From Tenacibaculum gallaicum (lineage in GTDB: Bacteria; Bacteroidota; Bacteroidia; Flavobacteriales; Flavobacteriaceae), in the NCBI RefSeq assembly GCF_003387615.1, contig NZ_QUNS01000009.1, positions 53,712 to 117,711 of the forward strand: a stretch of DNA of 64,000 bases, read 5' to 3'. A program made the position numbers and the translations under genes. Below the pieces are notes generated by a model. It did no database searches and had not been told where the DNA came from. It saw nothing but the letters and a program-made list of their open reading frames with translations. Positions 31,796 to 40,735 of this stretch are shown here, one piece after another. How positions within the stretch are numbered: the first letter of the stretch is position 1; every line of letters begins with the position of its first letter.

Positions 31796-34159
31796 GTGAA
31801 CACATTTAAAAAAACAATAAGCTTTATAACGATTAACCTTCTATTTTTATTCGTAGGGTATACACAGTCTAAATTATCAGGAACAGTAGTAGATGCGTGG
31901 AAAAATCCAATTCCTGGAGCAACAGTTATTATAAAAGAAACTAACAAAGGAGTTTCAACTGATATAAATGGTCATTTCCTTTTTAAGGGTAAACTTAAAG
32001 GAAAACATGTACTTAAAGTTTCTTTTGTTGGCTTTAAAACTAAGGAACTATTTTTTAAGATAGAGGAGGGAGAAGAACTAGTATTATCAATACAATTAGA
32101 AGAATCATCAGTAGAGTTGGATGAGGTACTTGTAACTGGAAAGAGTATTGTAAAAAAAGTAAAAGAGAAAGCATATAATGTAGGCGTTGTTGATGCTAAG
32201 GAGTTACATCATACCTCTTTAGATTTAGGACATGCATTAGATAGAGTAGCAGGAGTACGCATTAGAGAAAGTGGGGGGGTTGGTTCTCGAATGAATTTTT
32301 CACTTAACGGTTTTAGAGGAAATCAAGTCCGATTTTTTATTGATGGGTTGCCCATGGATAATTTTGGTTCATCGCTACAAATTAATAATATTCCAATAAG
32401 TTTAGCAGAACGGATAGAAATATATAAGGGAGTAGTACCTATAGGTTTAGGAGCAGATGCATTAGGGGGAGCTGTAAATATTATAACACAACAGCATAAG
32501 AAAAGTCATTTAGAAGCTTCGTATTCTTTTGGCTCGTTTAATACTCATAGATCACATGTAAATGCTGTTTATGTAGCAAAATCAGGGTTTACTGCTCAAT
32601 TAAATGCTTTTCAAAACTATTCCGATAACGATTATAAAGTAAACGTTGATGTATCTGATTTAAACACCGGAGAATACTTTCCCAACCAAAGGATAAAACG
32701 TTTTAATGATACTTACCATAACGAAGTAGCCATTTTTAATATAGGTTTTGTAAATACTAAGTTCGCAGATCAACTATTGTTTGGTATAACTCTAGGGCAG
32801 AGTTATAGAGAAATCCAAACAGGAGCAAGAATGGTAAGTGTGTTTGGAGCTTGGCATACAAGAGGTAATATTATAATGCCTAGTGTAAAGTATAAAAAGA
32901 ACGACTTTATATTTAAAAACTTAGACTTTAAGTTAACCGCTAATATCAACTTGGGAGAAGAAAAAAATATTGATACGTTGCATAGGCGTTATAATTGGTT
33001 TGGAGATTTTAAAGAATATGATGGCCCTGGAGGAGAGCGTTCGTATTCTTTATATAAATACAAAAATAACGCAGGTATTACAACAACAAGCTTAAACTAT
33101 AAGCTAAATAATAAGCATAAAATTACATTTAGTAATACTCTTAATACGTTTGATAGAGTGGGGCATAATGAGTTAAATCCAGATAACGAAATTTACGAGC
33201 ATCCTAAAAAAATGATGAAAAATGTGATGGGGTTTGGCTATGACTTTAAAAGTTCTAATTGGAATACCTCAATCTTTTTAAAAAAATACTATCAAAGAAA
33301 TAAGTTTGCAGAAGCATATAATCCTAGTGGAAACTACGGAGATGTGGCTTATAGAAATCAAGTTAATAAGTTTAATCATACAGGGTATGGGCTTGCAGCA
33401 ACATACTTTGTAAATGATGATATACAATTTAAAGCGTCCTATGAAAAAAGTTATCGTTTACCAGAAGCAAATGAACTTTATGGAGACATAATTAATTTAG
33501 AAGGAAACTTAAGCTTAAAACCAGAAAGTAGCAATAATTATAATTTAGGAGTTAGTTTTTGGAAGCATACAAATAGTAAACACTCTTTTAACTTCAATAC
33601 AAGTGGTTTTTATAGAGATGCTAAAGATTTTATTAGACCTACGCTTAATAAAAATCAAAGTAGGCAAGTTATGGATAATTTAGCGAGTGTAACCAACCTT
33701 GGTGTAGAAGCAGAGGCAAGATATAACTTTAATAATCAAGTCTCACTAGGAGCAAACATAACTTATCAAAACTTAAGAAATAACACAAAATATGAAGATA
33801 ATCAAACAGAAGTTAGTGTTGTTTACAAAGATCGAGTTCCTAACGAGCCTTATTTATTTGGAAATGCTGACGCGAGCTACACTTTTTCTAATCTATGGAA
33901 TAAAGAAGACAAATTAAACATAGCCTATAACTTATTATTTGTTCATAATTTCTATTTGTATTGGCCTAGTTTAGGGAGTAATAAGCTAGAAATTCCTCAA
34001 CAAATATCACACGATGTAAGTTTTACATACTCATTTAACAAGAAACTACAATTTACTTTAGAATGTAGAAACTTGTTAAATGCTGAGCTTTATGACAATT
34101 TTAGTTTACAAAAACCTAGTAGAAACTTTACAGGAAAAATTAAATATACTTTTTTTTAA
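31796..34159 (+). CDS. TonB-dependent siderophore receptor
   Basis: A 787-residue outer-membrane receptor. Signal peptide (1-24), carboxypeptidase-D-regulatory-like beta domain (about 27-115: GTVVDAWKNPIPGATVIIKE), plug domain (about 135-240: LDRVAGVRIRESGG, GLPMDNFGSS, IEIYKGVVPIGLGADALGGA) and a 22-strand barrel ending in KYTFF with a terminal Phe. The start is GTG; no in-frame ATG gives the signal peptide. AraC operator and -7 box lie upstream at the same spacing as at the first operon. Uptake of a ferric siderophore is inferred from neighbours. Confidence 0.92.
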   Translation: MNTFKKTISFITINLLFLFVGYTQSKLSGTVVDAWKNPIPGATVIIKETNKGVSTDINGHFLFKGKLKGKHVLKVSFVGFKTKELFFKIEEGEELVLSIQLEESSVELDEVLVTGKSIVKKVKEKAYNVGVVDAKELHHTSLDLGHALDRVAGVRIRESGGVGSRMNFSLNGFRGNQVRFFIDGLPMDNFGSSLQINNIPISLAERIEIYKGVVPIGLGADALGGAVNIITQQHKKSHLEASYSFGSFNTHRSHVNAVYVAKSGFTAQLNAFQNYSDNDYKVNVDVSDLNTGEYFPNQRIKRFNDTYHNEVAIFNIGFVNTKFADQLLFGITLGQSYREIQTGARMVSVFGAWHTRGNIIMPSVKYKKNDFIFKNLDFKLTANINLGEEKNIDTLHRRYNWFGDFKEYDGPGGERSYSLYKYKNNAGITTTSLNYKLNNKHKITFSNTLNTFDRVGHNELNPDNEIYEHPKKMMKNVMGFGYDFKSSNWNTSIFLKKYYQRNKFAEAYNPSGNYGDVAYRNQVNKFNHTGYGLAATYFVNDDIQFKASYEKSYRLPEANELYGDIINLEGNLSLKPESSNNYNLGVSFWKHTNSKHSFNFNTSGFYRDAKDFIRPTLNKNQSRQVMDNLASVTNLGVEAEARYNFNNQVSLGANITYQNLRNNTKYEDNQTEVSVVYKDRVPNEPYLFGNADASYTFSNLWNKEDKLNIAYNLLFVHNFYLYWPSLGSNKLEIPQQISHDVSFTYSFNKKLQFTLECRNLLNAELYDNFSLQKPSRNFTGKIKYTFF

Positions 34160-34209
34160 GAACACATATTTATAGAAGATAATTAAATAACAATTATAAA
34201 TTAAAACAA

Positions 34210-35457
34210 ATGAAGTACAAAAACCTTTATTCAGCTTTATTTATTGCAGCGGCAATTTTTACGTCTTGTAGTGATGATGACACTCCGAAACAAGGAGAAA
34301 CACCTCAAAAAGGAGCTAAATACTTAATAACAGCAACACCAAAAGCATCAGAAGGAGTTGCAGATTATATACTTACAACAGATAATTTATCCCAAGGAAA
34401 AATTAGTACAGTAGGGAATGGTATTGAGCAAGATGGAACGTATCGTTATTATGTAACCAGTAATAATAAATTTTTTAGTTTATTATATGGACAAGGAAAC
34501 CCAGGAGCGGTAACAACATACCAGTTAAATAATAAAGGAACATTAGATAAACTGTCTAATTTTCAGTCAGAAACTGTACAAGCATTTGCTCCAGTTAAAG
34601 ATGATTTATTGTTAATGAAAATATCAAGAAGTTCTGATTCACCTATCGCTTCTTGGTATCGTCTTGATACAAGAACATCACAATTTGTAGCCGAAGGACA
34701 AATTAATACCAAAGATTTAGCAAATAAAGAAAATGGAGAGTTGGCTTTCTTTACTTGGATAACGCAAGTAGGTGATTATGTGTATTTACCTTATTATACA
34801 ATTAAAGGAAATTCTACAGATAGATTTGGAACGGCTTACCCTAACGAAGCTAATATTGCAGTATATTCATACCCAGAAATGGAGTATGTAAAAACGATTC
34901 ATGACGATAGAACAAGTCATATTGGACGCTATTTTAACAATGGTTTGTCTGTAGATGAAAAAGGAGATGCTTATGCTTTTTCTTCTTCTATAGCAACAAC
35001 TAACGGAGAAATAACATCTACAAAGCCATCAGCAATAACAAGAATTAAAAAAGGAGAAACAGCGTTTGACCAAACTTTTTATTATAACATTGAAGAAGCT
35101 TCAGGTAATAGATACATTACTTCTCACTTATATTTAGGAAATGGTAAATTCTTGGTAAATTTACACGATACAGCTTCAAAAGGTACATATAGTACTGGAA
35201 AAGATTTGGCAATTGTAGATGTATATGCTAAAACGTTAACAGACGTAACTGGGCTTCCTACAAAAGAAGATATAGAAAGTATTGCATCAAAAGGGCATTA
35301 TGTATCTAAAGCAGAAGGAATAGTTTATATTGGTATAACAACAAAAACTGGAAGTTATGTTTACAATATAGATGCAACAACTGCAAAAGCTACACAAGGA
35401 ATTGAAGTAGAAGGAGGAACGATTACTGCTATAAGTAAGCTTAATCCTGTAAAGTAA
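34210..35457 (+). CDS. DUF4374 lipoprotein
   Basis: A 415-residue surface or periplasmic lipoprotein (lipobox FTSC, Cys20, followed by SDDDTP, an acidic stretch that may direct export to the cell surface). The body has beta-propeller-like repeats (GKISTVGNGIEQDGTYRYYV, DDLLLMKISRSSDS, GKFLVNLHDTASKG) typical of DUF4374, which commonly follows siderophore receptors in Bacteroidota. It probably helps bind the siderophore, as SusD-like proteins do for glycans; this is inference. Last gene of the receptor unit, followed by a terminator. Confidence 0.85.
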   Translation: MKYKNLYSALFIAAAIFTSCSDDDTPKQGETPQKGAKYLITATPKASEGVADYILTTDNLSQGKISTVGNGIEQDGTYRYYVTSNNKFFSLLYGQGNPGAVTTYQLNNKGTLDKLSNFQSETVQAFAPVKDDLLLMKISRSSDSPIASWYRLDTRTSQFVAEGQINTKDLANKENGELAFFTWITQVGDYVYLPYYTIKGNSTDRFGTAYPNEANIAVYSYPEMEYVKTIHDDRTSHIGRYFNNGLSVDEKGDAYAFSSSIATTNGEITSTKPSAITRIKKGETAFDQTFYYNIEEASGNRYITSHLYLGNGKFLVNLHDTASKGTYSTGKDLAIVDVYAKTLTDVTGLPTKEDIESIASKGHYVSKAEGIVYIGITTKTGSYVYNIDATTAKATQGIEVEGGTITAISKLNPVK

Positions 35458-35478
35458 AAAAGAAACATATCAGAACAG

Positions 35479-35512
35479 AAACCTTGGAATCATCTGATTC
35501 CAAGGTTTTCTT
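35479..35512 (+). terminator. Intrinsic terminator of the receptor operon
   Basis: Perfect 14-pair stem AAACCTTGGAATCA/TGATTCCAAGGTTT (35479-35492 with 35495-35508). It shares its CCTTGGAATCAT core with the terminator at 28217. Confidence 0.85.
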
Positions 35513-35526
35513 ATAAAATAAAATAG

Positions 35527-37212
35527 TTAAACAGCCAGTGTGCTTAATTGTTGTTTTCGAAATTCAGAAGGTGTAAAACCAGTATGGTTTTTAAAAACAC
35601 GGTTAAAAGAAGTTTTACTTTTAAAACCAGCTTCGTAGGCAATTGCTAAGATTTTATAATCTTTATAATTAGAGTTTTTCATTATTTTTTGAGCATCATT
35701 TACTCTATATAAATTAATGAATTGATAAAAATTTTGGTCAAAACAAAGATTTAGAACTTCAGAAAGATGATGTTTACTCATAGATAGTTGAGATGCTAAT
35801 TCTGATTGATTGATTTCAAAATCAAGATAAGGTTTTTCCTTTTCCATATAATTAAGAATTATTTTCATGTAATAATTCTTGTCTTTTTCTGTTAGGGAAG
35901 AGTTTTTATACTGAACTGTTTTAGGGGTTTGTTCCTTTTTTACAGCAGCAAGCTCTATCATTTTAGCTTTTAAAGCTTTGTTTTCGTTTTGAAGTAAAGA
36001 ATTTGTTTTTTTGAAACGTTCACGATCAGTCTCAATAATTTTCTTTTTACGAGCATAAAAGAACAGTAATCCTCCTAAAAAAACAATTGAAACCCCACCA
36101 CCAATAAGTAATTTACTTTTTTTATTATCTATAGAGGTTAAAGAGTGTAATTTAGATTCAATATTTTGTTTTTCTGTATCAGAATCATGTTTTAAATCAA
36201 GCAGAGCAGCATTTGATTGCTCTTTTAATAAAGTATTCATTAACTCAGAATAGCTTTCTTGTTCTTTTTGAGAATTTTCAAAATCACCTAATAATTTATA
36301 AGCTTTAGCCAAGTGTGAATGAGCTTCTTTTTTAAGCTCAAGATCTTTTCTGTTAATAGCCATAACTAAAACTTCTTTTAACAGTGGTATAGCTTTTTTA
36401 GGATCTTCTTTTTGAAGGTAAGACATACCTAAATTAAGGAGTGAAACAGGTCTTTTAGAAACTCCATTTTTTTTAGAAAAAACCAAAGACTCATTAGCTG
36501 TTGTTATAACTTTATCCCACTTTTCTTGCTGAAAGTAAGAATATCCAATATTGTCAAGCGCAGTGTTAACAGCTTGGATATTGTTTATGCTTTCAGCTAG
36601 ATTTTTCATTTTATACAAGTAAGCTAAAGATTTTTCGTAATCTTTTTTTTCAGTATAGCTATTGCCTAGCCCATTATAGGCAGCAAGTTTAATAATATTA
36701 GATACATTATTTTTATCAGTTAAAGCAAGTACTTTTTCCATATAAGTAATTACTTTATCAGGTTTGTTTATTTGACTGTAAACACTAGCAAGATTAACTA
36801 AGATATTAATTTCTGTTATTTCGCTGTTAAAATTTGTCTTGTTAAACTCAAGAGCGTTATGGAATTTTTCAAGAGCTTTTTCATAGGCATCCGTAACATT
36901 ATAGTAGATACCGTGGTTTATAATAGATTTTATTTCTAACTCTTTTAGTTCAAATTTTTGAGTAATAAATAAAACAGAATCATTATATTTTTTAAAAGAA
37001 TCAAAATTTGCTTCGTTGTAGGCTCTTTGCGAAAGATTAAGGAGGTCTTTACATTTTTTTTTAGCTAAACTAACATTTGTAATGTCTTTGTTATATGAAG
37101 ATTGTTTTTTTTGAGCTTGAGTTAGAAGTGTAAAGAATAAAAAACAACAAAAAATAAAACTAGAAATGGTTTTGATTATGAGTGATTTGAGTGTATGTAT
37201 GTTAGTTGTCAT
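35527..37212 (-). CDS. TPR-AraC hybrid regulator
   Basis: A 561-residue membrane-anchored transcription factor. A signal-anchor (about 10-32), seven or so TPR repeats (70-340; AYNGLGNSYTEKKDYEKSLA, LDNIGYSYFQQEKWDKVI), one transmembrane helix (about 368-388), a coiled coil, and a C-terminal AraC DNA-binding domain (460-555; QSELASQLSMSKHHLSEVLN, AYEAGFKSKTSFNRVFKNHT). Such proteins sense in the periplasm and bind DNA in the cytoplasm. Its targets are not evident. A TACATTTG -7 box lies at 37274-37281 upstream. Confidence 0.88.
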   Translation of the reverse strand: MTTNIHTLKSLIIKTISSFIFCCFLFFTLLTQAQKKQSSYNKDITNVSLAKKKCKDLLNLSQRAYNEANFDSFKKYNDSVLFITQKFELKELEIKSIINHGIYYNVTDAYEKALEKFHNALEFNKTNFNSEITEINILVNLASVYSQINKPDKVITYMEKVLALTDKNNVSNIIKLAAYNGLGNSYTEKKDYEKSLAYLYKMKNLAESINNIQAVNTALDNIGYSYFQQEKWDKVITTANESLVFSKKNGVSKRPVSLLNLGMSYLQKEDPKKAIPLLKEVLVMAINRKDLELKKEAHSHLAKAYKLLGDFENSQKEQESYSELMNTLLKEQSNAALLDLKHDSDTEKQNIESKLHSLTSIDNKKSKLLIGGGVSIVFLGGLLFFYARKKKIIETDRERFKKTNSLLQNENKALKAKMIELAAVKKEQTPKTVQYKNSSLTEKDKNYYMKIILNYMEKEKPYLDFEINQSELASQLSMSKHHLSEVLNLCFDQNFYQFINLYRVNDAQKIMKNSNYKDYKILAIAYEAGFKSKTSFNRVFKNHTGFTPSEFRKQQLSTLAV

Positions 37213-37273
37213 ACTAATTAGGTATTCTTATTAGCACTATTTCTAGTGAGTAATGTTAATAGAAAGTAAATCA

Positions 37274-37281
37274 CAAATGTA
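37274..37281 (-). promoter_or_regulatory. -7 box of the TPR-AraC gene
   Basis: Minus-strand TACATTTG, 61 bases before the start codon. No clear -33 TTG. Confidence 0.4.
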
Positions 37282-37335
37282 AGATGTTTGTAGTAATTTT
37301 TCTAAAAATTATAGTAAACTAAACCGTTTATTTTT

Positions 37336-38022
37336 CTATCTAAAATCAATTTTGTGAGATAGTTTTACCATTAAAGTATGATCGTTTTCAATACGACTTT
37401 CTTTTATGATTATGTATTGATTCATGTACCCTAAACTTAACGTAAAAGCGTTATTTATAGGGATATCAAAAGCTCCATAAATTCTATTCTGTCCAAAATG
37501 ATTATTATTAGTATACTTATCAATATCTAAAAAGACCTGATTGGAAAGTGATAGCCCTAATTTCGTTTTACCTTCTGTTTGTATTAAAGGTACTTTTACT
37601 CCTAAAATTAATCGTAATCGATGTCTTATTCTATCTTTCATAATTCGTTGCTCTAATAACATTCCATAATTAACAGCAACAGTTTTAATTTTATTTTTTA
37701 GATTAAAGTATTCATAGACTCTGTGTTCTGTTCTTTTTTCAGAAACAGGGTGTGCTCCATAAGGAAAGAGCACTACCCATTCATATCCAACACCGAAGCT
37801 TACATTTTTTAAATAATCATAACTACCACCTAGTCGTAATTTTGATTGTTGCCAGTTCTTAACAAAATTATGTCTACTCCAAGAGTATAAAGTTTCAATA
37901 TTAAATTTATCAGTTAATCGATACTTTCCAGAGTAATACCACCATGAATTAAACTGATCGACTTTTTGAGCATTAGCAGAAAAAAATGTAAAAACCAGTA
38001 TTACAATTAGTGTTTTTCTCAT
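37336..38022 (-). CDS. DUF2490 outer-membrane protein
   Basis: A 228-residue exported protein (signal peptide ending SANAQ, residue 18) made of alternating beta strands with aromatic ends, ending in SHKIDFR. NSWWYYSGKYRLTDKFNIET and RHRLRLILGVKVPL are typical of DUF2490, a family of small predicted beta barrels. It starts 2 bases after the methyltransferase stop, so they form an operon, controlled by an AraC-type operator. Role unknown. Confidence 0.82.
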   Translation of the reverse strand: MRKTLIVILVFTFFSANAQKVDQFNSWWYYSGKYRLTDKFNIETLYSWSRHNFVKNWQQSKLRLGGSYDYLKNVSFGVGYEWVVLFPYGAHPVSEKRTEHRVYEYFNLKNKIKTVAVNYGMLLEQRIMKDRIRHRLRLILGVKVPLIQTEGKTKLGLSLSNQVFLDIDKYTNNNHFGQNRIYGAFDIPINNAFTLSLGYMNQYIIIKESRIENDHTLMVKLSHKIDFR

Positions 38023-38024
38023 TT

Positions 38025-38663
38025 TTAACTAATTTTTTTACCTATAAAACGAATTACACTTCCTTTTCCGTTGTGGCAAGCTCCTTCATTTAAAAAGACT
38101 TCTTTCTCTTCTAAAACTTGAATTTCAAGTCCAGCAAAATCTTGTTGTATTTGTTCTATAGAAAATAACATATCTATATCTTTTGGCCCACCTATTTTTT
38201 GATTGTCTTTTTGATAATCAAGATGATTCTTGCTAAATGCTTCGAATATGATGTATCCTCCAGGTTTAAGAAGTGTGGTTAATTTTTGATGAATGATAGA
38301 AATTTTCCAGGCAGAAAAATGCGCATATACTAAAGCGATGGCATCAAAAGACTCTTTTGGAAATTCAAGGTTTTGTATATCGCCTACAATATATTTTAGA
38401 GGTACACCTGATTCGTTGGCTAGCTTTTGGGCTTTATTTTTTCCTTCAATACTTAAATCGGTTGCAGTAACATTCCAACCTAACTTTGCAGCGAATACGC
38501 CATTGCGACCTTCTCCATCTGCTGGTAACAACATTGTCTCTGGTTTTAATTTTTGCACTTGCTCTTTAAAGAATAAATTGGGTTCTTTACCATAAGCAAA
38601 ACCTGAATCTTGATATCTTTCATTCCAAAATTCCTTGTATTTTAATTCGGATTGTTTTTCCAT
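38025..38663 (-). CDS. TehB-like SAM-dependent methyltransferase
   Basis: A 212-residue class I methyltransferase. SAM-binding motif I is degenerate (LLPADGEGRNGVFAAKLGW), followed by the acidic VTATDLS, VGDIQNLEFPKESFDAIA and the post-motif LKPGGYIIFEAF. Starts FWNERYQDSGFAYGKEPN, like thiopurine/tellurite-type methyltransferases. It heads a two-gene unit with the DUF2490 protein. The AraC operator upstream links it to the exporter operon, suggesting a detoxification role (inference). Confidence 0.85.
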   Translation of the reverse strand: MEKQSELKYKEFWNERYQDSGFAYGKEPNLFFKEQVQKLKPETMLLPADGEGRNGVFAAKLGWNVTATDLSIEGKNKAQKLANESGVPLKYIVGDIQNLEFPKESFDAIALVYAHFSAWKISIIHQKLTTLLKPGGYIIFEAFSKNHLDYQKDNQKIGGPKDIDMLFSIEQIQQDFAGLEIQVLEEKEVFLNEGACHNGKGSVIRFIGKKIS

Positions 38664-38686
38664 AATTGTATTTAATTTATATGACG

Positions 38687-38694
38687 TAAAATTA
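38687..38694 (-). promoter_or_regulatory. -7 box of the methyltransferase operon
   Basis: Minus-strand TAATTTTA matches 7 of 8 positions of TAnnTTTG and lies exactly 24 bases from the AraC operator, the distance also found at the exporter operon. Confidence 0.45.
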
Positions 38695-38718
38695 ATATCC
38701 TACCTAAATTATACGCTA

Positions 38719-38746
38719 GGACAAAATTGAAGTAGTATTGGACAAA
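38719..38746 (-). promoter_or_regulatory. AraC-type operator of the methyltransferase operon
   Basis: Direct repeats GGACAAA at 38719-38725 and 38740-38746, start points 21 bases apart (read as + strand). The intervening sequence ATTGAAGTAGTAT is also shared with the site at 40708. Confidence 0.65.
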
Positions 38747-38764
38747 TGCTAAATTTTCAGAATT

Positions 38765-40147
38765 CTACACTTTTTTTTTCCGTGTAGTCAGCGAAATAAT
38801 TACAGCTATAATGATTAAAATACCTGCAGCAATAAATGTTATACGCATTCCCTTTGAAATATCTTGTGCTTTAGCTATTTCGAAATCACTAGAACCGACA
38901 ACAAATGCGAATAATGCTCCCATCACTGAAGCTCCTGTAATAAGACCTAAATTACGTGATAAGTTAAGTACTCCAGATATAAGACCTCTCTGGTCTTTAT
39001 TTGCATCCATCATAACAGACGTATTGTTAGCGGCCTGAAAAAGTTGATACCCTGGTGTTAAAATTGATAATGCAATAATATACCCAAGAACCCCATAATA
39101 ATTTGGTAATATTGACAATGCAAAAGCACCCAGTACCATTATCAAAAGACCTGTTATTACAATCTTTGATGAACCAAAATAGTCAACAATTCGACCGGAA
39201 GGAATTCCTGTAAGCGCAGAAACTATTGGACCAACCGACATGACCATTCCAACAAAAGTTTCATTAAGACTTAATCCCATTGATAGATAAAACGGGCCAA
39301 CCACCAATGTTGCCATCATTACAGTTGAGACAAAAGAATTTATTATTAAACTGGCACTTAAATTTCTGTTTTTAAATAATGATAATTTTATTAATGGGAA
39401 TTTCACATTGGCTTGGGAATACATAAATGTCCCAATACCAAAAACAGCAAGTAATAGCAACACTACATTCAACCAATCAAAACTTCCTTTGCCGATTGTC
39501 ATTGCCAAAGTGTAAGAAGTTAAAGTTAATGCCAATACAACCGTACCTATCCAATCAATTTTTTTGCTTTCAAACTTTGTTTTCGTTTTAGTTATTGGTA
39601 GGTACCTGTATATTAAAAACATATTCAAGACACCTAGTGGAGTCATAATTAGAAAAATAGTTCTCCACCCAAAATTCTCTATCAAAATTCCACCAAGTGT
39701 TGGACCCAGTGCGGTACCTATAGCAGATATTGTACCTAACATTCCCATAGCACTTCCCGTTTTCTTATCTGAAACAGCTTCGCGAACAAAGGCTAAAGTG
39801 AGTGCTATTAAAATAGCTGCTCCTAATCCTTGAAAAGCACGAGCTAAAATCAAGCCCCATAGTGTTGGGGATATACCACAGGCTAGGGATGCTAAAGTGT
39901 ATATGATAACGCCTATCATTAACATACGTCGTAAACCAAAAATATCCCCCAATCGTCCTATACTTACAATCATAACTGTAATTGACAAGAGATATGAAAT
40001 GACTACCCATTGTACAGATTGAAACGAAGTTGAAAAAACTTCAGTTAAAGTTGGCAATGCTACATTAGCTATACTAACACCAAGTGAAGCCATTAAGGTA
40101 GATAGCGATAGACTCGCTAATATCCATTTATTTGAATGTCCTTTCAT
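38765..40147 (-). CDS. MFS drug exporter, DHA2 type
   Basis: A 460-residue transporter of the major facilitator superfamily with 14 predicted helices, the EmrB/QacA (DHA2) topology. Motifs include LGDIFGLRRMLMIG (motif A, after helix 2), ALGPTLGGILIENFGWRTIF (motif C region) and GRIVDYFGSSKIV in the second half. Multidrug efflux is likely, substrate unknown. The frame is open to 40180 but the ATG at 40147 is preferred: it starts directly before the first helix (MKGHSNKWILASLSLSTL) and reduces overlap with the upstream gene to 20 bases. Confidence 0.88.
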   Translation of the reverse strand: MKGHSNKWILASLSLSTLMASLGVSIANVALPTLTEVFSTSFQSVQWVVISYLLSITVMIVSIGRLGDIFGLRRMLMIGVIIYTLASLACGISPTLWGLILARAFQGLGAAILIALTLAFVREAVSDKKTGSAMGMLGTISAIGTALGPTLGGILIENFGWRTIFLIMTPLGVLNMFLIYRYLPITKTKTKFESKKIDWIGTVVLALTLTSYTLAMTIGKGSFDWLNVVLLLLAVFGIGTFMYSQANVKFPLIKLSLFKNRNLSASLIINSFVSTVMMATLVVGPFYLSMGLSLNETFVGMVMSVGPIVSALTGIPSGRIVDYFGSSKIVITGLLIMVLGAFALSILPNYYGVLGYIIALSILTPGYQLFQAANNTSVMMDANKDQRGLISGVLNLSRNLGLITGASVMGALFAFVVGSSDFEIAKAQDISKGMRITFIAAGILIIIAVIISLTTRKKKV

Positions 40148-40646
40148 GCTTTTGTCGTTTGAATAGTTTAATTCTCTCAATTAACATCGCACTTAAATAC
40201 AAGCCAAAACCATAAACTATGTGAATTATAAAAATCTTTAAAAGGTATTGTGTAGAGTTTGGTAGTTTTGAAAATGCAATCCCGAAACCAAATAATGGCT
40301 GAATTATGAAAATAGCCGGTAAAAGTGAAACTATACCAACGATAATTGGTGGTAATAATTCGGGTTTAGAAAACCATTTTCTACCATAAAGTAATGGTAG
40401 TAAAAAAGCGAAAATTGCACCAATAAAATAATGACCAATTAAACCATAAATTTTTTCGTTTTCTATACTTGGTGTTTGTATAATGGTATTATGTAAAAAC
40501 TGCCCATTTGATGTATAGGCCAACCATCTGCCTAAAAATAGCACTCCTCTAGACTGAATTTCAAATAAACCTGCAATGAGCTTACAGAAATCAATAAAAA
40601 GGGTCGCTCCTATACCTACTAAAATAGTTTTATAAACGATTTTCAT
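40128..40646 (-). CDS. DUF2938 membrane protein
   Basis: A 172-residue membrane protein with four to five helices and the DUF2938 features (TLFIDFCKLIAGLF; LGRWLAYTSNGQF; LIGHYFIGAIFAFLLP). DUF2938 genes are usually found with transporters; function not known. It overlaps the MFS gene by 20 bases and is the first gene of that operon, under an AraC-type operator. Confidence 0.82.
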   Translation of the reverse strand: MKIVYKTILVGIGATLFIDFCKLIAGLFEIQSRGVLFLGRWLAYTSNGQFLHNTIIQTPSIENEKIYGLIGHYFIGAIFAFLLPLLYGRKWFSKPELLPPIIVGIVSLLPAIFIIQPLFGFGIAFSKLPNSTQYLLKIFIIHIVYGFGLYLSAMLIERIKLFKRQKHERTFK

Positions 40647-40675
40647 TTGACGTACTTATGCTAAAAATTACACTA

Positions 40676-40683
40676 CAAAAGTA
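40676..40683 (-). promoter_or_regulatory. -7 box of the DUF2938-MFS operon
   Basis: Minus-strand TACTTTTG (TAnnTTTG), 30 bases before the DUF2938 start and 24 bases from the AraC operator. Confidence 0.55.
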
Positions 40684-40707
40684 CTTTTGAAAAGGCAGTA
40701 AATATTA

Positions 40708-40735
40708 GGATAAAAATGAAGTAGGATAGGACTTA
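40708..40735 (-). promoter_or_regulatory. AraC-type operator of the DUF2938-MFS operon
   Basis: Direct repeats GGATAAA (40708-40714) and GGACTTA (40729-40735), start points 21 bases apart, with shared core AATGAAGTAGGAT. The last three bases overlap the stop codon of the adjacent AraC gene. Confidence 0.6.
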
